A program made the translations under genes and the position numbers. This document shows, piece by piece, positions 36,117-45,340 of a stretch of 64,000 bases of DNA. Source of the stretch: Leptolyngbya sp. Heron Island J (lineage in GTDB: Bacteria > Cyanobacteriota > Cyanobacteriia > Phormidesmidales > Phormidesmidaceae). Location of the stretch: assembly GCF_000482245.1 (NCBI RefSeq), contig NZ_AWNH01000057.1, positions 1-64,000 on the forward strand. Reading direction: 5' to 3'. Within the stretch, counting starts at the first letter, position 1. Each line of letters starts with the position of its first letter. The notes under the pieces were generated by a model. The model did no database searches. It saw only the letters and a list, made by a program, of their open reading frames with translations, and was not told the origin of the DNA.

Positions 36117-38102
36117 ATGCTGGCTTTTGGACGAGAAGTTTGTGGAGATTTGGCAACGGCTGAAACTCGCGAATGGTTAGTGACTAACGGCATTGGTGGC
36201 TATGCTGCAGGCACAGTGGCAGGTATTCTCACTCGTCGCTACCACGGTCTGCTGGTGGCGGCACTGCAGCCCCCCTTAGGGCGAACCCTGTTGGTCACCA
36301 AGTTCGAGGAAACTGTATACACCGATCAGTACTATGATTTGGCTACCAACCGCTGGACAGATGGCAGTGTTGCTCCCCAGGGCTATCAATTAATTGAAAG
36401 CTTTTACCTGGACGGGACCACCCCTGTGTGGACGTTTGCCCTGGGTGATGTGCTGTTAGAAAAGCGCATTTGGATGCAGCCTGGGGCCAATACGACCTAT
36501 ATGCGATACCATCTGCAGCGAAGTAACGATCCGGTAGAACTTTCCCTAAAAGCTCTGGTCAACTATCGGGACTACCATAGCAACACCCAAGGGCAAGGCT
36601 GGCTGATGCAAACAGGACGAGTCCCTGACGGGATTTATGTCCATGCCTTTGCCGACGCTGTTCCCTTCTATCTTTTGAGCAATCGTGGTCAGTTTCAGCT
36701 CCATCACGACTGGTATCAGGAGTTTGCCCTGGCTATGGAGCGCTATCGAGGCTTAGGCGATCGGGACGATCATTTATGTGTTGCCAGTTTGACCCTGGAG
36801 CTAGCTCCAGGAGAATCGGTGTTGCTAGCGACCAGTACGGATGCGAGTCCCGGTCTGGATAGTGAAGCGGCTATAGCAATGCGACAAACCTATGAGCAAC
36901 AGCTGTTAAAACAGTCTCTAATCGGCTCCGAACAGCAGAAAACATTGATATCAGAAGAATTTCAGCGGTTAGTTCTGGCTGCCGATCAGTTTATTGTTGA
37001 GCGTCCTTTGGTGGATGAACCGGAGGGGAAAACGGTGATTGCTGGCTATCCCTGGTTTGGTGACTGGGGGCGGGATACCATGATCAGTCTGCCAGGGCTG
37101 ACTCTGGCTACCGGACGTCCTCAGATTGCCCGCACTATTATTCGGACTTTTGCTCGCTATCTTGATCAGGGCATGTTGCCTAATTTGTTTCCCGACGCTG
37201 GGGAGATGCCAGAGTACAACACAGTCGATGCAATTCTTTGGTACTTTGAGGCCATTCGCGCTTACTATGGGGCCACGGGAGATGACACGCTGCTTAAGGA
37301 GATTTGGTCAGAGCTGGCGGCAGTGATTGATTGGCATCAGCGCGGGACACGCTACAACATTCATTTAGATAGTGATGGGTTATTGTATGCTGGTGAGCCC
37401 GGATTGCAGCTGACTTGGATGGATGCCAAGGTGGGAAATTGGGTGGTGACTCCCCGCATGGGTAAGCCGATTGAAATTAGTGCTCTCTGGTACAATGCGC
37501 TGTGCTGTATGGCGCTGTTTGCTCAGGTTTTAGGTAAACCCGCCCAGGACTATAAAACGCTGGCACAGCACACGTTGATCGGGTTTCAGCGATTTTGGCA
37601 AGGAGCCTACTGTTACGATGTTTTGGATGGACCCGATGGGAATGATGCGGCCATGCGCCCTAATCAAATTTTTGCCATTTCATTGCCGTTTGCTGGTGGC
37701 GAAGCTGGTGGTGCTTTGTTAGACCCCGCGCAGCAGCAGGCGGTAGTAGAGGCCTGTGGGCGAGAATTACTGACATCTCACGGGTTGCGATCGCTATCCC
37801 CCACCCATCCCCAATACATTGGCACCTATGGCGGCGACCCGCTTCAGCGCGATGGTGCCTATCATCAAGGCACCACCTGGGGGTGGTTGCTAGGCCCCTA
37901 TGCCCAGGCCCACTTCCGGGTTTATCAAAATGCAGCCCAAGCACGGGCGTTACTTTCTCCTTTGATCCGGCATCTCCAGGGCGGCTGTATTGGCAATCTC
38001 AGTGAGATTTTTGACGGAGATGCTCCGATGGCACCGAGGGGATGTTTTGCCCAGGCCTGGACAGTGGCAGAAGTGCTCAGAGTCTGGCGGTTGCTGAGCT
38101 AA
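36117..38102 (+). CDS. Amylo-alpha-1,6-glucosidase / glycogen-debranching enzyme (GDE type)
   Basis: The N-terminal domain (REWLVTNGIGGYAAGTVAGI, TRRYHGLLVAALQPPLGRTL) is GDE_N; the C-terminal (alpha/alpha)6 barrel has VIAGYPWFGDWGRDTMISLP, LFPDAGEMPEYNTVDAILWY, GLQLTWMDAKVGNWVVTPRM and GTTWGWLLGPYAQAHFRVY. This is the eukaryotic-GDE-like glucosidase that removes 1,6-linked stubs of glycogen. The 661 residues fit the bacterial single-enzyme form. It faces the permease gene convergently with a 33-bp gap rich in TGACTGGG repeats. Confidence 0.93.
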   Translation: MLAFGREVCGDLATAETREWLVTNGIGGYAAGTVAGILTRRYHGLLVAALQPPLGRTLLVTKFEETVYTDQYYDLATNRWTDGSVAPQGYQLIESFYLDGTTPVWTFALGDVLLEKRIWMQPGANTTYMRYHLQRSNDPVELSLKALVNYRDYHSNTQGQGWLMQTGRVPDGIYVHAFADAVPFYLLSNRGQFQLHHDWYQEFALAMERYRGLGDRDDHLCVASLTLELAPGESVLLATSTDASPGLDSEAAIAMRQTYEQQLLKQSLIGSEQQKTLISEEFQRLVLAADQFIVERPLVDEPEGKTVIAGYPWFGDWGRDTMISLPGLTLATGRPQIARTIIRTFARYLDQGMLPNLFPDAGEMPEYNTVDAILWYFEAIRAYYGATGDDTLLKEIWSELAAVIDWHQRGTRYNIHLDSDGLLYAGEPGLQLTWMDAKVGNWVVTPRMGKPIEISALWYNALCCMALFAQVLGKPAQDYKTLAQHTLIGFQRFWQGAYCYDVLDGPDGNDAAMRPNQIFAISLPFAGGEAGGALLDPAQQQAVVEACGRELLTSHGLRSLSPTHPQYIGTYGGDPLQRDGAYHQGTTWGWLLGPYAQAHFRVYQNAAQARALLSPLIRHLQGGCIGNLSEIFDGDAPMAPRGCFAQAWTVAEVLRVWRLLS

Positions 38103-38135
38103 ATGTGTGATTGGGTATGACTGGGTGTGACTGGG

Positions 38136-39248
38136 CTAAATCTGTTGTCGTCCTTGTTTTAACATCAGCCAAATCAGCACCGGAGCCCCTAATAAGGCCA
38201 TGACAGCATTCAGCGGTAGCACAGTCTGGTTGCCAGGAACCTGGGCAATACTATCGGCTACTAGGGCCAGCCAGCCCCCCAGGAAGGCAACCACTGGCAC
38301 GAGTATGCGATGATCCTGAGTCCGAAACAAACTGCGGCCTAAGTGAGGCACGGCCACACCAAGAAAAGCGATGGGACCACAAAACGCGGTAATACTACCA
38401 GCCAAAAGAGAGGCACTAAAGATCAAATAGCACCGTACCACTGTGACCGATAGCCCCAGGCTAATGGCCTGTTCTTCACCCAAGAGTAAAAGATTAAGCG
38501 GTTTGCAGGTAAGCTGAGCAATCACCAGACCCATGGTTACAACCGATAGTAAAATCGGCATCTGCTGCCAGGTGACACCATTAAAGCTACCAAAAGTCCA
38601 GTTGAGGTAGGCCAGGGTTTGTTCTAAACGGCTAAAGTGAAGCAATATTGTGACCAGGGCTGTGGTCACATAACCCAGCATCAGACCAAAGATTAGCAAC
38701 GCTAAAGAGCTACGGACCTGACGCGCCATCAGCAGCACCAGCAGCATTGCGATCGCAGCCCCCCCACTGGCTGCACCCACTACACTCAGCTGGCCCCACC
38801 AGCCAATGCCCCCGCCGGTGAGCACAACCAAGGCCGCCCCCAAACTCGCTCCCGCATTAATACCCAGCACCGACGGTCCCGCCAGAGCATTGCGAAACAA
38901 TGCTTGCAGCTGCAGACCACTGATCGCCAGGGCCGAACCAGCCGCCAGGGCCGTCAGAGAGCGAGGTAAACGAAAAGTCAGAATAATCTCTTGCCAGGCA
39001 GGCTTGGTGGCGGTCCCACCTAACAACACAGTCATAACTTCACTGGGGGGAATCGCCACAGATCCTAGGGCCAGGCTAACGAGAAACGTGATCAGAAGTA
39101 CCAGGCTCAGGAGAACAAATCTGCTCAGACGACTGCAGCAAAATGCTTTGAGGCGACGGCTAATAATTCTGTTGAATACATTAGCTGGCGGAGAGATGGT
39201 TGGAGATGTTGTATAGCTAGGTTTTAGGGGATAGATTTTGTTGGCCAT
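38136..39248 (-). CDS. btuC: FecCD-family permease, probable B12 importer (BtuC)
   Basis: A polytopic membrane protein of about 370 residues with the FecCD pattern: LGSVAIPPSEVMTVLLGG, EIILTFRLPRSLTALAAGSA, LAISGLQLQALFRNALAGPS, VLGINAGASLGAALVVL, FCGPIAFLGVAVPHLGRSL. These permeases carry siderophores, heme or cobalamin. The cobalamin riboswitch at the head of the operon points to B12. The ATG at 39248 is preferred; a TTG at 39329 directly abuts its AGGAG. It is the last gene of the operon and no ATPase (BtuD) gene lies in the window, so that subunit must be encoded elsewhere. Confidence 0.85.
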   Translation of the reverse strand: MANKIYPLKPSYTTSPTISPPANVFNRIISRRLKAFCCSRLSRFVLLSLVLLITFLVSLALGSVAIPPSEVMTVLLGGTATKPAWQEIILTFRLPRSLTALAAGSALAISGLQLQALFRNALAGPSVLGINAGASLGAALVVLTGGGIGWWGQLSVVGAASGGAAIAMLLVLLMARQVRSSLALLIFGLMLGYVTTALVTILLHFSRLEQTLAYLNWTFGSFNGVTWQQMPILLSVVTMGLVIAQLTCKPLNLLLLGEEQAISLGLSVTVVRCYLIFSASLLAGSITAFCGPIAFLGVAVPHLGRSLFRTQDHRILVPVVAFLGGWLALVADSIAQVPGNQTVLPLNAVMALLGAPVLIWLMLKQGRQQI

Positions 39249-39332
39249 AGTGATGTTTACAAGGTGAGAATTGGCCTCAGTGGCATGATGAGCAGCAAAA
39301 AAATTAGCCTTTTGACACGGTATACCCAACTC

Positions 39333-40127
39333 CTAAAAAGCATGATCCTTAACTGAGGCGGGGACACAACTGACTCGTCTCACCTCCGTTCGATAACTGC
39401 CATCCTCGTTCAACCACAACAGCCGAAATCCTGGCCGTTCGTCATGGAGCTCAGCTGCTGCTGGTGTCACCTGAGAACAGGTTGATGGACAGCCATACAA
39501 GCGAATACCGTTGGTGGTTTGGGCTTGAAACTCATGGTGAATATGTCCAAACACCACTAACTTAACGTGAGAGAATTGCTCAATGAGGCTGCAAAACTGA
39601 TCGCCGTTTTGTAGCTGTATTTGATCTACCCAATCAATACCCACAGCCTGGGGATGATGGTGTAGTGCAATTAAGGTCGGCTTAGGCGAATCATGGGTTA
39701 AATAAAATCTCAGCCGCTGCAGCTGTGGCGCTGAAAGATAGCCTTCGCCAAACTTGGCCTGAGGGAATACCGAATTCAACAGAATCAACCGCCAGGCTCC
39801 TAGGTCAACTGCCTTTAATCCCTGGCTGCATGGTAAAGTTTGAAACATCTGCTCAAGATTATCCAAGCAGTCATGGTTACCCGGTAGCCAGTAGGTTGGT
39901 AGTTGGGCTGCGCCATCTGCGATCGCATCCACCAAATGCCCATAGGCCGCTGCTTCTCCTTGATCAGCCAGATCCCCTGTCAGCAGCAGTCCATCGGGGC
40001 GACACCGGAGCGCCTGTTGCAATACAGCATTAAACGACTGCCAGGGATGATAGCCCCGCAGCTGGGCCGTCTTTTGAGCCAATAAGTGACTATCGGTGAT
40101 TTGGACTAACAGAATTGAATTGCTCAT
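39333..40127 (-). CDS. Metallophosphoesterase, CpdA-like, inside the B12 operon
   Basis: The 264 residues show the calcineurin-like binuclear metal site: Asp12-x-His14 (TDSHL), Asp52 (GDLADQG), Asn84-His85 (LPGNHD), a His in LIALHHHP and a GHIHHE near residue 197. This is the PDE class III pattern of cAMP phosphodiesterase CpdA. Its ATG overlaps the stop of the btuF-like gene (ATGA), so the two are translationally coupled. Such a phosphoesterase inside a B12 uptake operon suggests it acts on a nucleotide or phosphorylated corrinoid precursor, but a general nucleotide phosphodiesterase is equally possible. Confidence 0.85.
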   Translation of the reverse strand: MSNSILLVQITDSHLLAQKTAQLRGYHPWQSFNAVLQQALRCRPDGLLLTGDLADQGEAAAYGHLVDAIADGAAQLPTYWLPGNHDCLDNLEQMFQTLPCSQGLKAVDLGAWRLILLNSVFPQAKFGEGYLSAPQLQRLRFYLTHDSPKPTLIALHHHPQAVGIDWVDQIQLQNGDQFCSLIEQFSHVKLVVFGHIHHEFQAQTTNGIRLYGCPSTCSQVTPAAAELHDERPGFRLLWLNEDGSYRTEVRRVSCVPASVKDHAF

Positions 40128-41482
40128 GGTTCTAGCTGTTGGTAGTAAACCAATTCATGGTCAGGTAGTAACTCTGGATGGAAAATCTTAATTAAATCAG
40201 CCAGGATAATATGGGGGTTGACCGCGCCACTTTCCCAGTAGTCGTTGCCGCCGGTGTTATTCATCCGGGCGTTGTTATTAAAGACATTGCCCTGCTTGAG
40301 GGCCTCAAATTGGCCGTAGCGGGGGTCGGTTGCGATCGCATCATCACGGCTCAACCAATCCTGACTTACATTCACCCATATATCCGCCGTCGCCGCCTGG
40401 TCAAATACCGATTCAAAGTCCAGCGGTATGGTCACCGTCGAATCATTATTAGCCCACAAATAGGCAGCTCCCGCATCGTTTAACAGCTGAGCTGCATAGC
40501 TTTGGCCCCCCGACATATACCAGGTACCCTCATAGCTAAAGCCAGAGAAAACCGTTGGTTGTGCCGATAGATGAGCCGTTAACTCCACCAAAGACTCATA
40601 GGCTGTAGCAATTTCCCCAAACACCCGTTGAGCCTGAGCCTCTTGGTTAAAGAACAACGCCGTAAACAACAACCACTCGGCTCGTCCCAGGGGAGAATTT
40701 TCCACATAGTCTCCCACTAAGGCTACCGGTAATCCAACCTGCATCAAGCGATTATAACTATCCACATCCGGATCACCTGTGCCATAGGCCATAATCAAAT
40801 CCGGGGCACTGATCAACAAGCGCTCCATATCAAGAGTTCTACCAGAGCTAAACTCGATCAGTTGATCACGCTCGATCTTTTTACGAACCTCAGGAGCATA
40901 GACAAAGCTCAAATTATCCATCCCCACTAGAGCATCCACCTGGTCTAGCAACTCTAAATGAGGGATATAGGTTGTGGATAATGTAACTACCCTCTGAGTA
41001 GGTACCTGGATCACCTGAGTCGCTTCAAACCCGCTGGGAGTTGGCGTACCACACTGCACTAGCAAGTATTTAAATGTCTCATTAGCCGCTGTCCACGGCT
41101 GAGTAACCGTCACCAGTTTGTAGTGATTGTAATAGTCTACAGAAAACCCTTGTGCATACTCTGGCTGAATTTTATCTGGGAAATAATCTGTATCAGGATC
41201 ATAATCTGTTACGCAAGCAGAATTTTCGGCAACAGAAGGTCCTGAGGGGAGCTGTCGGCAACCACCAGTCACTAACAGCCCTACCACTAGGACAATCGTT
41301 AAAGATTTAGGAACAGACAATAAAGAGAAATCTTGGATAGGGCTGTTTTTCCCTTTTTTTCCCGCTGCAGAGGAGGGCCGATAGGGGAAGGGCATACGCT
41401 CAATAGCACTAGCCAAAGCCTGCCTTAGCCCCCTTTGCAGCAGGGAAACAACGTCTTTATCTAATGGCCTAAATTGCTCCAT
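40124..41482 (-). CDS. btuF: Periplasmic binding lipoprotein, probable BtuF-type
   Basis: A membrane segment (SLTIVLVVGLLVTGGC) ends in a lipobox LVTGGC, so the mature protein is a lipoprotein. The body has the two-lobe pattern of cobalamin/siderophore-binding proteins: VVTLSTTYIPHLELLDQVDA, LISAPDLIMAYGTGDP, LPVALVGDYVENSPLGRAEW and DIWVNVSQDWL. With over 400 residues it is longer than E. coli BtuF; many cyanobacterial homologues are labelled iron-siderophore binding. The riboswitch argues for B12. The start is chosen at the ATG at 41482, with GAAGGGGG a few bases before; a TTG at 41524 overlaps the receptor stop. Confidence 0.8.
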   Translation of the reverse strand: MEQFRPLDKDVVSLLQRGLRQALASAIERMPFPYRPSSAAGKKGKNSPIQDFSLLSVPKSLTIVLVVGLLVTGGCRQLPSGPSVAENSACVTDYDPDTDYFPDKIQPEYAQGFSVDYYNHYKLVTVTQPWTAANETFKYLLVQCGTPTPSGFEATQVIQVPTQRVVTLSTTYIPHLELLDQVDALVGMDNLSFVYAPEVRKKIERDQLIEFSSGRTLDMERLLISAPDLIMAYGTGDPDVDSYNRLMQVGLPVALVGDYVENSPLGRAEWLLFTALFFNQEAQAQRVFGEIATAYESLVELTAHLSAQPTVFSGFSYEGTWYMSGGQSYAAQLLNDAGAAYLWANNDSTVTIPLDFESVFDQAATADIWVNVSQDWLSRDDAIATDPRYGQFEALKQGNVFNNNARMNNTGGNDYWESGAVNPHIILADLIKIFHPELLPDHELVYYQQLEP

Positions 41483-41520
41483 CATTCCCCCTTCATCTTC
41501 TACCGTATATACACAAGTAA

Positions 41521-43551
41521 TCAAAAAGTGCCTTTTACACCTACCTGGAGACTGCGACCAACTCCTGGAAATCCTGGAAACTCTTCAAACTGCTCATCAA
41601 AAATATTGTCCATACTCGCATTTAACGCCCAGGTATTCGACAGGGGTACCCGCAGCTTCAAGTCTAAAGTTGTCCGTCCATCCAAGGATTCTAGATTGCC
41701 TCGATCGACAAAAGTATCACTGAGGGAACGTAAAAATAGTGCCGCGTAAAGCCCATCTCCAGGTTCGTAAGCCAAACCTAAATTAAAGCTGTCGGCATTG
41801 ATAAACGGTAGAGAGTTACCTCGATTATCAGGGTTATCACTTTCCCGAATTTCCGGACGATTCCACGTATAGTTGGCAAAGGCAAACACGCCGTCAAACA
41901 CTTGGTAGTTCAACTCCGTCTCAATCCCGATAGACTCTACTCGGTCAATGTTTTCCAACCTGAAGCTATCACTATTAAAGTTAATCGCATCATTAATTTC
42001 ATTACGGTAGAACGTGACTCTCAACAAACCTCGATCTCCAAGCTGTTGATCAACACCAACATCAAAGCTAATACCAGTTTCAGGTTCAAGGTCTGGGTTA
42101 TTGGTGTTGAAGGTAGTCAGGAACAGATCTGATAGCGTCGGCACCCGAAAATTCCGAGCAAAATTCGCTCGGAGACTGGTGGCGTCTGTTAAAGCTACCC
42201 GTGTGCCTAGGTTAAACGAGGTAAACGAACCATCAGCCAGGTCGTTGAAATCTTGGCGAATACCAGCATTCACCCCAAAACGAGAGGTAATATTAGCCTG
42301 ATATCGCGCAAAAATACCCGTTTGATTGATGTTCTCGTCATAGGCATCAGCCGTTATCCCTGTCAGCAAATTAGTAGTCTCATTCTCAGCTTGAACATTG
42401 CGGTAGTCGATGCCATAGGTAATATTTTGATTGTCAGCAAACTGCCAGGCATGCTGCAATTGGCCACCTAAAGATACTTGATCAATCCGATCTTCTGAAG
42501 GCGTATCAAAATTACTATCAGCCACAGGATCATTAAACGTCAGGTCAAGAAAATCACCAAACAATCGTGCCGTTAATAATGAGTCATCCCCCTGCCCTAA
42601 CCTGGATTCATAGGTTAGATCCAGCAACAGATTCTCTGTGTACTGATTGTCATCCTCAGTCAGGGTATTAAACGCACCAAAGCCATCGGGAGTCGGTACA
42701 CCACCAGGAACGTTTAAATTTTTTGTTAGATACAAAGCTCCCAGACTAACTCGATTGCGCTCACCCAGGTCAGCTGCTAGCTGAAAATTAAAATTGTTAT
42801 AAAGGACCTCAGCATTGGTGCGATCACCTTCAAAATCGACTGTGTTCAAACTGAAGGGGAAATCATTGTCGGCATCGGTACGGTTATACCCCAGTCTCCA
42901 ATCAATAGTGCCGGTGTTGCCACGGACTTGCACAGTTTGATTGTTATAGCCAAAGCTGCCGATATCAAAGCTAGCTGTGGTTTCAATTCCTGCTTCTGCT
43001 AGGGGTCTGCGGGTAATGATATTGATAACACCGCCAATGGCGTTAGAGCCATATAGTACAGAACCTCCCCCTGGTAGCACCTCAATTTGCTCTACTGCAT
43101 CTGTTGTAAAATTCGATAGATCAAAACCACCCGCAGCGCCGATCTCGTTAATGGGACGACCATCAAGCAGAATCAGTGTTTGAGCGGTGCTACTACCGCG
43201 AATGAACTGGCCACTCTGGGCTCCTAGCTGTCCACCGGCTGTTCCTTCACTCAGGATGCCAGGCAGATAGAGGAGAGCTTCGTCTACAGTGCGGGCTCCC
43301 TGGGCTTCAATTTGTTCACGGTTAATGACATAGACCGGTTGTGTTGCTTCACGAACAGTCCCTTCACGCCGAAAGGGGGAATAAACGGGCTGATCTAAAA
43401 TGCTTTCAACAACGTTGATGCGGATAACGTCGTCTATTTCAGGACTCTGGGTCAAGAGTTCAAAATTGTCTGGGCGAGCTGTTTCTCCAGCCCAGGCAGG
43501 TGCTGCCAATAAAAAGAATAAAAGAGTCAGAGAAACAGGAAACTTGGACAT
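41521..43551 (-). CDS. btuB: TonB-dependent outer-membrane receptor, probable B12 receptor (BtuB)
   Basis: From the ATG at 43551 the protein has a signal peptide (SLTLLFFLLAAPAWA), a plug domain (VYVINREQIEAQGARTVDEA, PGILSEG, FIRGSSTAQTLILLDGRPI, VEQIEVLPGGGSVLYGSNAI, GGVINIITRR) and a 22-strand-type barrel ending in LQVGVKGTF, whose last Phe is the usual barrel signal. The substrate is inferred to be cobalamin, because a cobalamin riboswitch lies upstream and binding protein and permease genes follow. The frame extends to 43671, but those residues fall in a leader with hairpins. It opens the operon with 38 bp to the next gene. Confidence 0.88.
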   Translation of the reverse strand: MSKFPVSLTLLFFLLAAPAWAGETARPDNFELLTQSPEIDDVIRINVVESILDQPVYSPFRREGTVREATQPVYVINREQIEAQGARTVDEALLYLPGILSEGTAGGQLGAQSGQFIRGSSTAQTLILLDGRPINEIGAAGGFDLSNFTTDAVEQIEVLPGGGSVLYGSNAIGGVINIITRRPLAEAGIETTASFDIGSFGYNNQTVQVRGNTGTIDWRLGYNRTDADNDFPFSLNTVDFEGDRTNAEVLYNNFNFQLAADLGERNRVSLGALYLTKNLNVPGGVPTPDGFGAFNTLTEDDNQYTENLLLDLTYESRLGQGDDSLLTARLFGDFLDLTFNDPVADSNFDTPSEDRIDQVSLGGQLQHAWQFADNQNITYGIDYRNVQAENETTNLLTGITADAYDENINQTGIFARYQANITSRFGVNAGIRQDFNDLADGSFTSFNLGTRVALTDATSLRANFARNFRVPTLSDLFLTTFNTNNPDLEPETGISFDVGVDQQLGDRGLLRVTFYRNEINDAINFNSDSFRLENIDRVESIGIETELNYQVFDGVFAFANYTWNRPEIRESDNPDNRGNSLPFINADSFNLGLAYEPGDGLYAALFLRSLSDTFVDRGNLESLDGRTTLDLKLRVPLSNTWALNASMDNIFDEQFEEFPGFPGVGRSLQVGVKGTF

Positions 43552-43929
43552 GGTAGATATTGTTTTTGGAATTTGAAGTATATGGTATGCATGCAGGTTA
43601 ATGACCAAAGCATTATTCTCAGAAACTTTGCCCCTCTCCAAGGGAGAGAAAGAAAAGGTCTTCTGAGCCATTTTTTTCGAGCCAAACCCTCTCGCACCGA
43701 GGAGAGAATCTTAAAAGTTGTGATAGCCAGTGTGACGCATTACAGAGCCGCTAAGGCTTGAAGCCACAGCGTCTGCAAGGATATATTCGACTAATCAGCC
43801 TTGAAAACACTATCTATAGACTCTGGCCTATACTGCATTAGGAGCTGCAGCTATACTGAGAGTACACTTGCCAATGGAGTCTTGAACGCACAAAGAAAAC
43901 TTGATTCACTATCCGTACCTCGCAGATAT

Positions 43930-44160
43930 TGTTTGGGGTAATCAGCATCGGCGGGCATTCTGACTCAGAGGTACGACTCCATCCAGGCTAAAACCTGAAT
44001 TCTTTTCCACGACAAGACTTTAAGCCTTGGGCGCAGTAAAAGGTCAGAACCTGCTTCACAGCTGCGGGACAGTGGCAGATTTTCACTGCGCTTTCCCCGT
44101 TAACTCTAGCGGCTGTTCCCCGCTAGAACCGATTCAGTGGATAGGATCATATCACACTGC
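43930..44160 (-). ncRNA. Cobalamin (AdoCbl/MeCbl) riboswitch
   Basis: Reading the minus strand, the conserved parts occur in order: GGTTCTAGCGG and CCGCTAGAGTTAACGGG GAA (44126-44097), the core GTGAAAATCTGCCACTGTCC then CGCAGCTGTGA (about 44087-44057), and the B12 box AGTCAGAATGCCCGCC (43965-43950). ATCGG at 44133-44129 and CCGAT at 43951-43947 close the P1 stem. This is the class I cobalamin riboswitch pattern, which lowers expression of uptake genes when B12 is sufficient. It heads the btuB-btuF-MPE-btuC operon with about 380 nt of leader to the receptor ATG. Confidence 0.92.
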
Positions 44161-44359
44161 TCCAGTCAGAAATATTCAGATTTTGGTGATTGCTAGGATA
44201 GTTCTAAAGAGGAGCTATATGCATAACTGGCCAACGCGTTGCACCTGTCGTGAAGGACGAAAGAGTGAAGACAGAGGAATAAAGATGATGTCTGAGGTAG
44301 GAACGTTTTCAGGATCTAAACTGTTCTAGTCAATCCGTCATCGTCTAGAGAGGTAAACC

Positions 44360-45340
44360 TTGGACCATCGAGACTTAACAATTGCAGCAGCTGATTCTAC
44401 CCTCAGTACATCTGAGCTCCTGCATAAAGTAGTGCCTCACTATCAGCTGCCCACTCCCAAGATCTGTGAGTTTTGGCACAAGGGCATCAATGATACCTAT
44501 AAAGTATCTTCTGAAAACGAGAGTTTTATATTGCGGGTATACCGAAATAATTGGAGAACACGCTCAGCTATAGAATTTGAGCTAGACGCCCTCATACACT
44601 TGCATAGGGCAAATGCTGCTGTTGCCACACCGATCGCCAGAAAGGATGGTGAGTTTATCACCCCGATCATGGCTCCAGAAGGAGAGCGATATGTTATCGT
44701 CACCCAATTTGCTCCGGGCTCTATCTTAACGTTTGAATACCCAAGCGATGCCATCCTGTTTGGACAAGCCGTGGCCGAAATACATCATTGTTCCTCAGGG
44801 TTTACGTCTCGGGCTAGTCGTGCTCCTCTAGATCTTAACTATCTAATTAATATTCCTTTAGTGAATATTCAGCCGTATCTATCCCATAGACGTTCAGACT
44901 GGAAGTTTCTCTGTGGGTTAGCCACTCAGCTTTCTATTATCATCAAGGCTACAGATATGGATACCCTTGACTATGGTTTTTGTCACGGTGATTTACATGG
45001 AGAGAATGCCCATGTCTATGGCGGCAAAGTCACGCATTTTGATTTTGACTGCTGTGGTTTAGGCTGGCGCATCTATGACCTGGCTACCTTTAAGTGGGTC
45101 ATGCAGCTGTTGGGAAAAGAAGAACCGCTGTGGTCCAACTTTTTAGACGGCTATCGATCCAGACGAAAGATCACTGATTTAGACTTAAACCTGATTGAGC
45201 CGTTTATCGCTATGCGAGACATCTGGTTTTTTGGACTCAATGCCAGCAATTCTTTAGCACAGGGCCAGCTCAATGATTGCTATTTTGATCTTCATCTGAA
45301 TTTTCTCAAACAAATTTCCAAGCAACTCATTGTGCCTTAA
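44360..45340 (+). CDS. Phosphotransferase of APH/SrkA-like fold
   Basis: The protein kinase-like fold of APH enzymes is visible: FILRVYRNN with the ATP-binding Lys position replaced by Arg, YVIVTQFAPG, then YGFCHGDLHGENAHV (catalytic Asp) and THFDFDCCGLGWRIYDLATF (metal-binding Asp). The family includes homoserine kinase-like, choline and stress-response kinases; SrkA/YihE-like is the nearest general pattern. The start is a TTG at 44360 with AGAGAGG upstream and no alternative ATG near. Its stop overlaps that of the convergent PatA-type gene (45337-45340). Substrate unknown. Confidence 0.8.
   Translation: MDHRDLTIAAADSTLSTSELLHKVVPHYQLPTPKICEFWHKGINDTYKVSSENESFILRVYRNNWRTRSAIEFELDALIHLHRANAAVATPIARKDGEFITPIMAPEGERYVIVTQFAPGSILTFEYPSDAILFGQAVAEIHHCSSGFTSRASRAPLDLNYLINIPLVNIQPYLSHRRSDWKFLCGLATQLSIIIKATDMDTLDYGFCHGDLHGENAHVYGGKVTHFDFDCCGLGWRIYDLATFKWVMQLLGKEEPLWSNFLDGYRSRRKITDLDLNLIEPFIAMRDIWFFGLNASNSLAQGQLNDCYFDLHLNFLKQISKQLIVP

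Noticed and set aside
40124-43551. Iron-siderophore uptake as the function of the TonB/ABC genes
   Set aside because: Sequence families alone allow it, but the cobalamin riboswitch in front of the operon makes B12 the better call.
44027-44329. 100-codon plus-strand frame over the riboswitch
   Set aside because: It runs antisense through the conserved aptamer core, which explains the open frame; no protein features.
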